From assembly GCA_013400115.1 (NCBI GenBank), contig VXBP01009023.1:1-64000 (forward strand): a DNA stretch of 64,000 nucleotides, read 5' to 3'. The translations under genes and the position numbers were made by a program. The DNA is from Rhinopomastus cyanomelas. Taxonomy: Eukaryota > Chordata > Aves > Bucerotiformes > Rhinopomastidae. Shown here piece after piece: positions 11,395 through 22,920 of this stretch (position 1 is its first letter; the number at the start of each line of letters is the position of its first letter). The notes beneath the pieces were generated by a model that did no database searches, was not told the DNA's origin, and saw only the letters and a program-made list of their open reading frames with translations.

Positions 11395-12625
11395 ACATTC
11401 ATCATGACAAAACACAGGAAATCAGATCTCCAGATAGGGCAGATATTTTCACTGACACAGTCCATGTTCTACCCAGCATCTCCACTCTCAGTCAAGACTC
11501 TTCCATCTCCACTCTCAGTCAAGACTCTTCCCCATCACAAGTCCACCTAGGAGTGATGCATGCCCATGCCATACTCCATGCCCAGGGCATATTCCATGTC
11601 ACGGGAAGCACAGCACGGGAAGCACAGCACTGTCACAATACTCAGCCACTTCTCCAGATAAGAACATGCCTCAGCTCTAAACCCAACTCTGAGCATCATC
11701 CCAGGCCTTTTGGACATCCTCACCTTACCTCAGCAGCAGCAGAAAAAACACACTGATGCAAAGACGTTGATTTCCTGCATGACTATACTCCTCAGATGCC
11801 TGAATTTCACACTAATTACTTTATAGCAACTGTAGGTGGAATCATCACAGAGCTGTATGTTACTGTTTTGAAAGCACCTGACACCATGGCTGTGACTAAG
11901 CTGATCTAAGTCCACATACATTTATCATTCAGAAGAACCTGACTAAAAGCCATTGACCATTCAGTCAATCCAGCATGAAGATACCATTATTTAACAGAAA
12001 CCAAAGCACATCTGTCTCTCAAATTCATCCTCAGCTGATATTAGTAACTTACCTGTAGCATTGAGTAGTTCTTCAAAATATATTTTAAAAAAATCCACAA
12101 CAAAAGCAACAACAAACCAAACAAGAGGAACCTGTTATGATATATCAGAATGCCAAGTCTGCCAGCATCTTTAATTCAGACACCACATCTTGTCTTCCAT
12201 AGCAAGCCTAAGACCAGACAGTTTATCACAGAAAGAATCAGAGAAGGCTGCCAGAATAATATAGAAAAAAGCTTCTGTTTGACCCACAACATTTCTGATC
12301 AAAACTAAGAGATTAAAGACAAGAATGGCAATTGGCCTCAAAATCAGTAGTACCACCATATAGAAATTCTATAAGTCCTGAGAGGATCCCAAGAGAGCAG
12401 ATCTCTGTGGCAGGCCCCTTGTTCATGCTTTCTTCCGGCACTCACTACAATAATTCATGGGAAATGAGATCTGCAGCAAAGTGGGCATTGTGCTGTCCTT
12501 CTCAAATGACACAGACCATGTTCTACAAGGTACCTCAAATTCCATCAGGGAACACTATTCCCTACTCAAATTTGGTGTCACTTGAAGCACCACTGCGAAA
12601 ATACTCAGAAAAACACAGAGATGAT
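11395..12625. repeat. Intergenic subrepeat, two tandem copies
   Basis: Copies start near 11400 and 12405 (about 1.0 kb apart). The first contains a small local duplication: 'tccactctcagtcaagactcttcc' occurs twice in tandem at about 11481-11530, as does 'cacgggaagcacagca' at 11600-11625. The first copy is closest to 18905-19440 in the V4/V5 unit. Confidence 0.65.
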
Positions 12626-14430
12626 AATACAGTTTCCTCCAGATGCTCAGGAGTCGAGTAATGTCTGGACTCTCTTGACATTCAGGGACCTCCAAGGGAA
12701 CTCATTGATACAGTTGCCAAATCACTCCTTTGAAAACTCATTTGAGTCAAATGAACTCCCCCAGAACATCAAAGACAGAAATACTGCTCTGGTTTCTAAA
12801 AAGGTAGATTTTTTAATTATTTTTACAGTGGAGGAATTGATACTCTAGCAGAGGTTGCCCAGAGAGCTGGCAGCTGCTATACCCCTGGAAACATACCTAG
12901 TCAGCTTAAAGTGGGCTCTGAGCAACCCCATCCATCTGAGGATGTCCCTGCTCAAATGCAGAAGGACTGATCTATATGATGTTTAACAATCACTTCCATG
13001 CCAAACTGTTCCTTGATTTCCTGAATGCCCAACACACCCACTTTAAGAAAACCATCAGGTTGCTTTCGTTATCTGTGCTTGCTCCAACCTCTTCTAGCAG
13101 TGTTCAGAAGCTGCACAAAACCAACAAGAACAGGCACTGGTACTTCATTAGTCCAATACACTCAACATTCAGTTAATCCACAACAAAGATACAGACATAA
13201 TTCTACTCTTCCTTAGTTAAAGTACCACGAGTGCATCCTCTTCAGGAAGGAACAACTTACATGTCAGATCACTCATTACCTTTAAAGAAAACAGATAGAT
13301 TCAAAACGAGGAGTTTCTTCTAAGGGAGATCTTCCCCTACTGTTATGAGCACATTTTGCAGAGGCTAGACAGAAAACATTATTCAAATACTCCAAAAGCT
13401 TTTAAAATGTTGAACAGTGTACAGTCCTTCCTTACATGCCTCTGCCACAGGAAAGCAAGTGGGACACTAGAGGGCTAAATGATGTTCTGGCAATGTCACC
13501 CTCAGCAGGGAAAAAACCCGACAACACTTATGGCCCAGCACACTGAAGCCTAACAGATACAAAACATATCGCATCTACTGTTATCAGCTGTTAACATGAC
13601 TTTGGCCCAATGTTCCTTAGGCATTCCTCTATTCAACCTTCATTCCACATCCTGTTACATATGGTCTCCAGTCCATCACATTTTCAACTACGTTTCTGTT
13701 ACTAGGAGATCATCTATAATCTTCCCAATGAATAACAGTTACTGCAGACAAATACTGACGCTGCTCAAAGTTGCCCTTCACATCAGGAAATGGCCAAACC
13801 CACTCAGAGAAAATGCCACACCCATCTCTCTGAAAAAGCCACAGTTTATTTTCCACTGGAAGGCTCAATCCCACTTTTACAGACCCTTACATCAATGAAA
13901 CCAACACAGAGAGAATCAAGTACACAGTGTACAGAAAACTCTCTGCAGATGACTGTTCAGGTTTAACAATACTTCAGCTACCTCAGATGAAATCTAGGGA
14001 GCAATAGTCTTTCCAATACTGATATCTGGACAACTCCAAATGCCAAAGACAATTATTTCATGCTGAGAAAGAAAAATCACGTATTTAATCAGAAAACCAA
14101 GTGAGGGATTACAGCAATAATTACTGAGGTGAACTCGAAAAACAAAAGCATCAGTAAGACACGACATAGTGCCCGATAGACAGTCAGCACCACAGCCCGC
14201 ACACTTTCAGCAAGTTCCAGATGAAATGATACACGACAACGAGCAAATTTCTCGAGAAAACTGACCTCAGGGCACCCCTCATCACGATTCACACTCTTAA
14301 GCACCCACCAAACATCCAGGACTCAAAGGCTGAGCAAGGCGGACAACAGAAAATAAACAAAGGGAAACGAGCAAGAATAGGGAAAGGAGAGATAAGCAGT
14401 ATACTTGTGACAAATGAAAGAGCCACTGAC
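12626..14430. other. Intergenic and 3' flank of V5; block shared with the V1 unit
   Basis: 12800-13190 is clearly homologous to 40640-41010 in the V1 unit (for example 'ccagagagctggcagctgc' against 'acagagagatggcagatgc', then matching 'cagaagctgcacaaaa' segments). Near 14260-14310 is the 'CTGACCTCAGGGCACCC…' flank that also occurs at 20740, 26120 and 42150. No exon was recognised. Confidence 0.55.
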
Positions 14431-16908
14431 CCTGTCCAGCAGAGCGGGCGACTCCGGCTGCGTCTCCTTCCCCGCAGGGACGGGTGGAGGCGGCGGCGGT
14501 GGGAAGTTGGGGCTGAAAACCATCAGGTCGCTCTTGCCCGCGCCGTCCGACACACACAGGCTCCGGCTCTGGCGCTGCGAGTACGACCAGCTCCCCACTT
14601 CGCTCGCGCACACCAGCGTCGTCGGACCGGCACCCGACAGCACGGCCGAACGCGGCCAACACCGCGACCCAACGTACAGCAACAGCGCCACCACGAACAC
14701 GCTCGACACCGCGCAGATGGCCACCACCAGCCACGCGTTCGTCGCCCACTCAGACACATCCGCTGCAACAGCAGCAGATCCAGCGCCGCCCTGCACCATC
14801 CCTCCAATCCCAGCTGACGAGCCCGCAGAAGCCTGCGCCGTCTCGCTGCCCTCCACCAGCGACACGCTCAGCGTGGCCGTGACCGAGAGCGGCGGCTCCC
14901 CGTGGTCACGCACCACGATCACCAGCCTCTGCCGAGGGCCGTCCGCCTCCTCCAGCGCCCGCGCCGTGCTCACCTCGCCGCTGTACAGCCCCACGCGGAA
15001 CGCGCCCTTCCCACGCGGCTCCAACAGCTCGTAGCGCAGCCACGCGTTGTACCCAGAGTCCGCGTCCACCGCGCGGATCTTCGCCACCACCTGACCCGCC
15101 GGCGCACCCCACGACGCCCACGCCCACAGCGATCCCGGCTCCAAAAACGACGAACCCTCGCCCGACAACACCCCGCCCGCGCCCGCACCCGCTCCGCCAG
15201 CCGCAAGCAGCAGCGACGGCGCGTTGTCGTTCTCGTCCACCACAAACAGCTGCACCGTGGCGTTGCCCCACAGCGGCGGCTCCCCCGCGTCCACCGCGCG
15301 CACCTCGAACTGCAGCACCTGCACCTCCTCGTAGTCCAGCGGCTGCAGCGCCCACAGGCGACCGCTCTCCGCCTCCACCGACACGTAGCTCGACGCCGGC
15401 CGCCACCCGCCGCCCGACACCGCGCCGCCGCCGCCGCCCTCCGACAGCGAGTAGCTCACGCGACCGTTGCCCGCCTCGTCCGGGTCCCGCGCCCACAGCC
15501 GCGCCAGCTCCGCGCCCGCCGCGTTGTTCTCCCGCGCCAGCACCGTGTACACGGCCTGCGCGAACGACGGCGCGTTGTCGTTCACGTCCGACACCGGCAC
15601 ACGCACCACGCGGCTGGCGCGCAGCGCCGGCGACCCGCCGTCCTCCGCACGCACCTCCACCTCGTACTCCGACACACGCTCCCGGTCCAGCGCCTCCCGC
15701 AGCACCAGCGAGTACGAGCCCGCGAACGTCGACACCAGACCGAACGGCGACGCCGGCCACAGCAAGCAGCGCACGCGACCGTTCGCCCCCGAGTCCCGGT
15801 CCGACACGCTCAGCAGAGCCACCACCGTCCCCACCGCCGCGTCCTCCGACACCGGCACCGACAGCGACGTCACACGCACCTCCGGCGCGTTGTCGTTCAC
15901 GTCCACCACCTCCAGCTCAACGCTGCAGTGACCCGAAAGCGGCGGCGTCCCCTTGTCTCTCGCTTCGATTCCTATCTCGTAGTTATCCATTTCTTCATAG
16001 TCCAAATTCCCTTGAAGTCTGATTTCTCCCTTCTTCTCGTCGATACTGAACATTTCCTTTACTTTAGCAGACACACGCCTACCAAACTGATATGTAATGT
16101 CGCTGTTGATCCCTTCGTCCAAATCTGTGGCATTCAGTGTCATTAACAGAGTCCCAGGCTTTGAACCCTCTAAGATCTTGACTTTATACACCGACTGGTT
16201 GAATTGGGGAGCGTTGTCATTCGCATCCAACACCGAGATCACCAGCTCCATTGTCCCTGACAGAGACGGATGGCCACCATCACTCGCCGTCAACAACAAC
16301 CGGTGCTCAGGCACCGTCTCACGGTCCAGCGCTTTCGTTAAAACGAGAGACAAAGATTCCTTATGGTAATTTTTTTGGTGATCGAGACGGAAATATTCGC
16401 TGGGGCTCAGAGTGTAGGAGAGCTGCGCGTTAGAGCCCACATCGGCATCCGACGCGCCCTCCAACGGGAAACGGGAACCCGGCAGCGTGTTGAATTCCGC
16501 GATTTTAAAGGTTTCTTCCTTTTCGGGGAAGACCGGGGCGTTGTCGTTGATGTCGGTGACCTCCAGCTCCACGTGGAAGACGCGCAGCGGCCGCTCCAGC
16601 AGCACCTCCAGCCGCAGGGCGCACGGCGCGTCCTTCCCGCACAGCTCCTCCCGGTCCAGACGCGAGCTCACCACCAGCGCCCCGCTCGCACCGCTCACCT
16701 CCACGCTCGCCCGCCGGCCCTGCGGCACCAGCCGCAGCCGCCGCGACTCCGCCTCGCCCGCCTCCAGACCCAGGTCCTGCGACAGACGGCCCACTACCGT
16801 GCCGGCCTTCGCCTCCTCCGGCACCGAGTACCGCACCTGACAGACAACCAGCGCCCACACCGCCTGCGACACCAGCACCCGCAACAACGAAACCCAGCAC
16901 TCGGCCAT
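14431..16908 (-). CDS. PCDHA: PCDHA variable exon V5
   Basis: Complete, 826 codons to the donor GTCAGT (14430-14425). Signal peptide about 1-23. EC1 about 24-127 (with Cys-X5-Cys, C90/C96, typical of clustered protocadherins). EC2 about 130-237, EC3 239-343, EC4 345-448, EC5 450-563, EC6 about 585-685, TM about 725-747. The tail has VGSWSYSQ and KSDLMVFSP, diagnostic of the alpha family, then a proline run (803-809). Calcium motifs DxNDNAP and LDRE recur in each EC domain. EC5 has a Gly-rich insertion (about 491-501). It ends LLDR where siblings have LLDT. EC3 is almost identical to V1. In mammals the product forms cis dimers and homophilic trans pairs through EC1-EC4; the constant tail is spliced from outside this window. 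Confidence 0.95.
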
Positions 16909-17080
16909 CGACTCTCACCGACCCTTCCCTGACCCTGGCCAGGCCTCCGCACGGCTCCCCGACACCGCCCGCACCCACCGGCTCTTCTCTCCAGCTCCCC
17001 GGTTCGCCCCCCTTCGCTCACAGCCGGGTTCTTCGCCGCACCGGGGCGGATCCGCCTCCCCTCTCCGCCGCTTTATCTGA

Positions 17081-17126
17081 GCCTGCAGCGACACCGTGTG
17101 CTGCTCCCCCTCCTCGCACGCTCCCC
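17081..17126 (-). promoter_or_regulatory. PCDHA: CSE/CGCT-box promoter element of V5
   Basis: It lies 173 bp upstream of the V5 ATG, with the full core and the flanking GGGGAGCGTGCGAGGA segment on the gene strand. The 5'UTR block 'CCGGTGCGGCGAAGAACCC' between it and the ATG is shared by the siblings. Confidence 0.87.
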
Positions 17127-17405
17127 GAAACCGATCGTCTTCACTTACGGTTCTTCCTTTTGCCTCTAGTATTCCCGATTCCACCACCGCTTCCTTACCT
17201 GTGTCACTTCCTTCGTTTAGTGATCTCAACTGCACTTTCTTACCTAATTTTTCATCATCTACTCTGTTGTCTTTCTTCTCTGCCTTCCCTCATCTTTCCT
17301 CTTCATCACTTCCTCCTCCATTCCTTTCTTCCTTTGAAGTGTTCTGTTCGTTTCTCCCCCTTTATTTTCACTTCTTTGGTCTCTTTGACAGCCCTCCAAA
17401 TGTCC

Positions 17406-17445
17406 GAGGCCGAAGCCATCATTGCCAATTACAGAGCATGAATGT
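17406..17445 (-). promoter_or_regulatory. Conserved upstream element 2, V5 copy
   Basis: 'GAGGCCGAAGCCATCATTGC' then 'CAATTACAGAGCAT' on the plus strand, 325 bp from the CSE. The AATTA half is retained. Confidence 0.55.
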
Positions 17446-17680
17446 AAATGACGGGCACCATGGCTAGTAGCCGGGTCTTTAATAAAGACGGAGGTCGATA
17501 AGCCCCAACTCCTTTTAGATTTTAGAGTTAAGGACGGTGACTGATCGTTATCCTCGCAGTGTCGTCTTCCTTCTTTAATTATTTTTTTGCTTCATTCCAT
17601 CCCAGCATCATTTTAAAAAAGAAATTTCCTTCCCTTCCGAGTTCTTGCATGAGTTCTCTCCTGCTCTGCCTTTCTGTGAT

Positions 17681-17725
17681 GGTGACAGTGTCAGGGCTGG
17701 ACTGCAAGCTTTTTTACCGTTTCTT
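17681..17725 (-). promoter_or_regulatory. Conserved upstream element 3, V5 copy
   Basis: 'GTGACAGTGTCAGGGCTGGA' followed by 'CTGCAAGCTTTTTTACCG'. Near-identical blocks lie at 29549 (V3) and 37896 (V2), and a diverged one at 23477 (V4), each about 580-780 bp upstream of the CSE. Function unknown. Confidence 0.5.
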
Positions 17726-18000
17726 TCTCTCTGACCTTTCTCTCTATGGCTTAATTTATTTTTGCTTTTCTGTCTCCTCCTTGTCCCTTCTTTCCTTCTC
17801 CCTTTCCCGATTTTAATTGTCTGATCTTCCTTTCCCTGTGTCATTCCCCTCCCGTATTTCTGTATTCCCCTCCTGTATTTCTGTCGTTGCTGCTTCTTTG
17901 CCTCCCTAACCAACACGTTTGCTCTACAATTACATCACTCTCCCCTTGGAGCACCAACATGACCTTTGGCAAAAGCTCCCATTCTGCTTTCCTCCTATGT

Positions 18001-18904
18001 TACATTTCTCAAAACACAGAACAACCATCCTGCTTTCCTCCAGTCTGTGCATAACGAACAGACAATTTAGTTCTTCATCTCTCCTTCCCTCCCCTTCTGG
18101 AAGAAGATAATACTCTTCATTCCCTCTTGTCTCAAGAAAAACAATCCACCACTCCCTGAAACAAAAGCCCAAGCCCCATATACTTGGGTGTCCCTACCAA
18201 CAGGTCCAAACTCAGAGAAGACTTTCCTTAGAGAACTGATACCCATCACAGAACAGCACACCAATCCTCCATCCAGCTCAAATTGCACGGGGCCACCAGA
18301 ACTACAGAGCACTTCTCACATACGTTGGTGAAGAGCTATTCCTTCAGGTTCATTCTCCACCTTCAGTTTCATGTCCACCTTCAGGGTGAATATCAACTCC
18401 CTGCTTCTCCTTTCAGAAAGACATGCACAGCCGGAGCAACACAGAAAGATCTCTAGATCCAGAGGCCTTAGTCCCCATGGAACACCTCTCACTCATCAAG
18501 ACCATTGACTCCTCACACAGATAAAAGAACCCAGAAGGATAATGCCTTGGCATCACCTCAGGACTGTAGAAAAGACAATCCCATGCTAAAGGCTCCATAC
18601 TCTTCTATTCTAAGCTGCCAAAATTTTGCCTTCTGCATCTCATCCACTGTTACCAAAACACTGACACCATGAGAAAAATCAAACCATTAAGAGGAGATTT
18701 GTGCTGCGAGAAGAAAACCAAAAGGAACTCATTCCACAATTTTGAACCAAAAGGTCTGCCAATATCTTGGACATTGAGAATTCTTCTTCCCTTGTCAAAC
18801 AAGGGAGATAACCAACAACATGCAGAAACACCACAGAGGACAATAAGGAGTGAGGATGCAAAGAACTTCTGGAGGTCTTGAGAGGATAGAAAGAAGCCAG
18901 CTCT
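18001..18904. other. Intergenic, no gene seen
   Basis: Unit DNA. The segment around 18015-18100 is the paralogous empty site for the CR1 at 38209-39394. 18300-18600 matches 24060-24290, 30085-30290 and 39690-39960 in neighbouring units. Confidence 0.55.
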
Positions 18905-19440
18905 GTGTATCAGGCATCTTCTCAATATTTTTTTCTGGCATAATTCATGACAAACCATGAGAAATCAGATCTCCAGCTAGGACAGAAATTCTCCAGTCCT
19001 TCCCCACTGACACAGTCCATGTTCTATCCAGCATCTCCACTCTCTCAGTCAAGACTCTTCCCCATCACAAGTCCACCTAAGAATGATGCATGACCATGCC
19101 ATACTCCATGCCACAGGAAGAACAGTACTGTCACAATACCCAGCCACTCCTCCAGCACAAGAATGTGCCCCAGGTCTAAACCCAACTCTGAGCATCATCC
19201 CAGGCCTTTTGGACATCCTCACCTTACCTCAGCAGCAGCAGAAAAAACACATAGATGGATGCAAAGACATCGATTTCCTGCATGACTATTCTCAGATGCC
19301 TGAATTTCACACTCATTACTTTGTAGCAACTGTAGGTGGAATCATCACAGAGCTGCACATTACTGTTCTGAAAGAACCTGACATCATGGCTGTGACTAAG
19401 CTGATCCAAGTCCACACAGATTTGTCATTCAAAAGAACCT
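18905..19440. repeat. Intergenic subrepeat, single copy
   Basis: Very close to 11395-11940, with identical long stretches around 'tttggacatcctcacctta' and 'ctgagcatcatcccaggcc'. Only one copy is evident here. Confidence 0.6.
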
Positions 19441-20933
19441 GACTAAAAGCCATTGACTATTCAGTCGATCCAGTGTGAAGATATCATTTAACAGAAACCA
19501 AAGCATATCAGCCTCTCAAATTCATCCTCAGCAGGTACGAGTAGCTTACCTGTAGCATCAATTGGTACTTCTTTAAACAGAAAACGCACCCCTAACCAAA
19601 CAACATAGGAACCTCTTACGATATCTTGGAATGCCAGATCTGCCAGCATCTTGAATACAGAGACCACTTGTCAAAGGCATTTATTTCATACTATGATATA
19701 ACTACCCACATTTTTATGAGGAGAGAAATATTATGGATAGTATCTACAGTGTAGGACAATTTGTTTTCTGGTTGGGATTGTTTATTCTTTTAGAGATTTT
19801 TTTTTAATAAAACTCACAATTTCAGAGCCTTCATATACGTCAATGAAGAGTTATACTTCCTACCTCATTTTCCACGTGCATAATCAAGCTCCTGCCTTTC
19901 ATTTCAGGCAGGTATGCCCTCAGAACCACCTGAAAAGCACCTCCTTACCCAGGGGCATTAATCCAAATGAAATACCCCTCTATGCATCACATGGCCTATC
20001 AGAAGACAGAAAAAGAACACTATAGCATCTGCAATGAGAACACTCACAGTCCTCCACGTGAACTGGCTGACGCAGTTGCCAAATCACTCCTTTCAAGTGT
20101 CCTAGCAGTCAAATAAAATCTGCTAGAACTACAAAGATGGAAATACTGCTCCTTTTTAGCAATGGTAGAATTACATTTTTTACAGTTCAGGAATTAATAC
20201 ACTAGCAGAAGAAGAAACAATCACTCATGTACTCCAAAAGCTCTGAAGTTGCAGAACAGTACTTCCTTATGTGCTTGTGCCACATTCATGTGTCTGAACG
20301 GTTTTCTTTCCACTTCAAGGCTCAATCCCACTTTTCCAATGCTTCTGTCAATAAAACTAATTTAAAAATCACACAGATAAAAGCAAGTATATGGTGTACA
20401 GAACACCTTCTGCATCTGATACTTCAGCTTCAACAATTCTTCAGGTATCGCAGATGGAATCCAGGGAGCAATAAACTTTCTAACACTGGTACGTGAACAA
20501 CACTAAATGCTAAGAATGTAATAATTTCTCGTTGAGTGAAGCCAACCACGTACTGAGAAGAAAAACAATATTCGGATGATAGTAACAATTATTGAGACTG
20601 AACAACATGGTTAGCCGTCAGCAGACACCACACAGTGCCGGTGGGACAGCCACAACGCACAACCCATGTGGCTTGTGCTCCTTTAGCAAGTTTGTAATAA
20701 AATGCTATGCATCAGCAAAACAGACTCTCGTGAAAAATGACCTCAGGGCAACCCTCAGCAGGATTCACATCCTTAAGCACCCGCCAAATCTCTAGGACTC
20801 AAAGGCTGAGCAAGGCGGACACCGGCAAATAAACACAGGGAAACGAGCAAGAACAGGGAAAGGAATCGGAGAAATATTCAGGATAGATGCCAGGACTGAA
20901 AGCCCCAGAGGCGAGAAAATAAAGACCACTGAC
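19441..20933. other. Intergenic and 3' flank of V4
   Basis: AT-rich. 20740-20800 holds the 'GACCTCAGGGCAACCCTCAG' flank shared with V1, V3 and V5. From 20800 to the donor it is closely similar to the V5 3' flank (14310-14430), including 'aggactcaaaggctgagca'. No exon recognised. Confidence 0.5.
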
Positions 20934-22714
20934 CGTGTCCATCAGAGCGGGCGACTCCGGCTGAGTCTCCTTCCCCGCAGGGACAGGTGGAGGCGGAGGC
21001 GGCGGTGGGAAGTTGGGACTGAAAACCATCAGGTCGCTCTTGCCCGCTCCGTCCGACACGCACAGGCTCCGGCTCTGGCGCTGCGAGTACGACCAGCTCC
21101 CCACTTCGCTCGCGCACACCAGCGTCGTCGGACCGGCACCCGACAGCACGGCCGAACGCGGCCAACACCGCGACCCAACGTACAGCAACAGCGCCAGCAC
21201 GAACACGCTCGACACCGCGCAGATGGCCACCACCAGCCACACGTTCGTCGCCCACTCAGACACACCCACTGCAACAGCAACAGATCCAGCTCCGCCCTGC
21301 GCCATCCCTCCAATCCCTGCTGACGAGCCCGCAGAAGCCTGCGCCGTCTCGCTGCTCTCCACCAGCGACACGCTCAGCGTGGTCGTGACCGAGAGCGGTG
21401 GCTCCCCGTGGTCACGCACCACGATCACCAGCCTCTGCCGAGGGCCGTCCGCCTCCTCCAGCGCCCGCGTCGTGCTCACCTCGCCGCTGTACAGCCCCAC
21501 GCGGAACGCGCCCTTCCCACGCGGCTCCNNNNNNNNNNNNNNNNNNNNNNNNNNNNNNNNNNNNNNNNNNNNNNNNNNNNNNNNNNNNNNNNNNNNNNNN
21601 NNNNNNNNNNNNNNNNNNNNNNNNNNNNNNNNNNNNNNNNNNNNNNNNNNNNNNNNNNNNNNNNNNNNNNNNNNNNNNNNNNNNNNNNNNNNNNNNNNNN
21701 NNNNNNNNNNNNNNNNNNNNNNNNNNNNNNNNNNNNNNNNNNNNNNNNNNNNNNNNNNNNNNNNNNNNNNNNNNNNNNNNNNNNNNNNNNNNNNNNNNNN
21801 NNNNNNNNNNNNNNNNNNNNNNNNNNNNNNNNNNNNNNNNNNNNNNNNNNNNNNNNNNNNNNNNNNNNNNNNNNNNNNNNNNNNNNNNNNNNNNNNNNNN
21901 NNNNNNNNNNNNNNNNNNNNNNNNNNNNNNNNNNNNNNNNNNNNNNNNNNNNNNNNNNNNNNNNNNNNNNNNNNNNNNNNNNNNNNNNNNNNNNNNNNNN
22001 NNNNNNNNNNNNNNNNNNNNNNNNNNNNNNNNNNNNNNNNNNNNNNNNNNNNNNNNNNNNNNNNNNNNNNNNNNNNNNNNNNNNNNNNNNNNNNNNNNNN
22101 NNNNNNNNNNNNNNNNNNNNNNNNNNNNNNNNNNNNNNNNNNNNNNNNNNNNNNNNNNNNNNNNNNNNNNNNNNNNNNNNNNNNNNNNNNNNNCCGAAGT
22201 GCTCGCTGGGGCTCAGAGTGTACGAGAGCTGCGCGTTAGAGCCCACATCGGCATCCGACGCGCCCTCCAACGGGAAACGAGAACCCGGCAGAGTGTTGAA
22301 TTCCGCGATGCTGAGGTTTTTGTGGGGGGTGGGGAAGACCGGGGCGTTGTCGTTGATGTCGGTGACCTCCAGCTCCACGTGGAAGACGCGCAGCGGCCGC
22401 TCCAGCAGCACCTCCAGCCGCAGGGCGCACGGCGCGTCCTTCCCGCACAGCTCCTCCCGGTCCAGACGCGAGCTCACCACCAGCGCCCCGCTCGCCCCGC
22501 TCACCTCCACGCTCGCCCGCCGGCCCTGCGGCACCAGCCGCAGCCGCCGCGACTCCGCCTCGCCCGCCTCCAGACCCAGGTCCTGCGACAGACGGCCCAC
22601 CACCGTCCCGGCCTTCGCCTCCTCCGGCACCGAGTACTGCACCTGACCCACCACCAGCGCCCACACCGCCTGCACCACCAGCACCCGCAACAACGTACCC
22701 CCACACACGGCCAT
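20934..22714 (-). CDS. PCDHA: PCDHA variable exon V4 (contains assembly gap)
   Basis: Start at 22714 (MAVCGGTLL), signal peptide, EC1 with Cys-X5-Cys, EC1/EC2 linker TPHKNLSIAEF. It then runs into Ns at 22193. Sequence resumes at 21528 in EC6 and continues through TM and tail with the longest proline run of the set (eight, then VPAGKETQPE), ending LMDT before donor GTCAGT (20933-20928). Against V3 the gap should hide about 1368 bp (residues about 174-629), not the 665 Ns present; with 1368 bp the exon would be 828 codons. Most of EC2 and all of EC3, the diversified part, are therefore unread. Probably intact, but this cannot be shown. Confidence 0.9.
21529..22193. other. Assembly gap (665 N) inside V4
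   Basis: Flanks align to V3 positions 26908 and 28277, which are 1368 bp apart, so the gap is under-sized by about 700 bp. Confidence 0.9.
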
Positions 22715-22879
22715 CGACCCAACCGACTGATCGACTCCGACCGGGCCCCGCACAGGTCCCCGACACCGCCCTCACCCACCGGCTCTCCTCTCCAGCTCCC
22801 CGGTCAGCACCCCCGCGCACAGCCGGGTTCTTCGCCGCACCGGGGCGGGACTGTCTCGCCGCTCTGCCGCCGTTTCTGA

Positions 22880-22920
22880 GCCTGCAGCGACACCGTGTGC
22901 TGCTCCCACTCCTCGCACGC
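22880..22920 (-). promoter_or_regulatory. PCDHA: CSE/CGCT-box promoter element of V4
   Basis: It lies 166 bp upstream of the V4 ATG. The core is conserved, but homology stops abruptly after CTCGCACGC on the plus strand, where others continue CTCCCCGA and V4 reads ATTACAAC. The 5'UTR differs from that of V2 by about one base over 55 bp next to the CSE. Confidence 0.85.

Larger units (their letters stand above)
17130..18000 (-). other. Upstream tract of V5, purine-rich on the gene strand
   Basis: T/C-rich on the plus strand. It contains element 2 (17406), element 3 (17681-17725) and the 'catgacctttggcaaaagct' block at 17957. Closest in order and sequence to the V2 and V3 tracts. No gene seen. 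Confidence 0.6.

Noticed and set aside
14902..16146. Long plus-strand Arg/His/Pro-rich frames over every variable exon (also 26788-27861, 34950-36110, 42823-43926)
   Set aside because: They are antisense shadows of GC-rich cadherin codons. They recur because the exons are near-identical and have no start context, domain or independent conservation.
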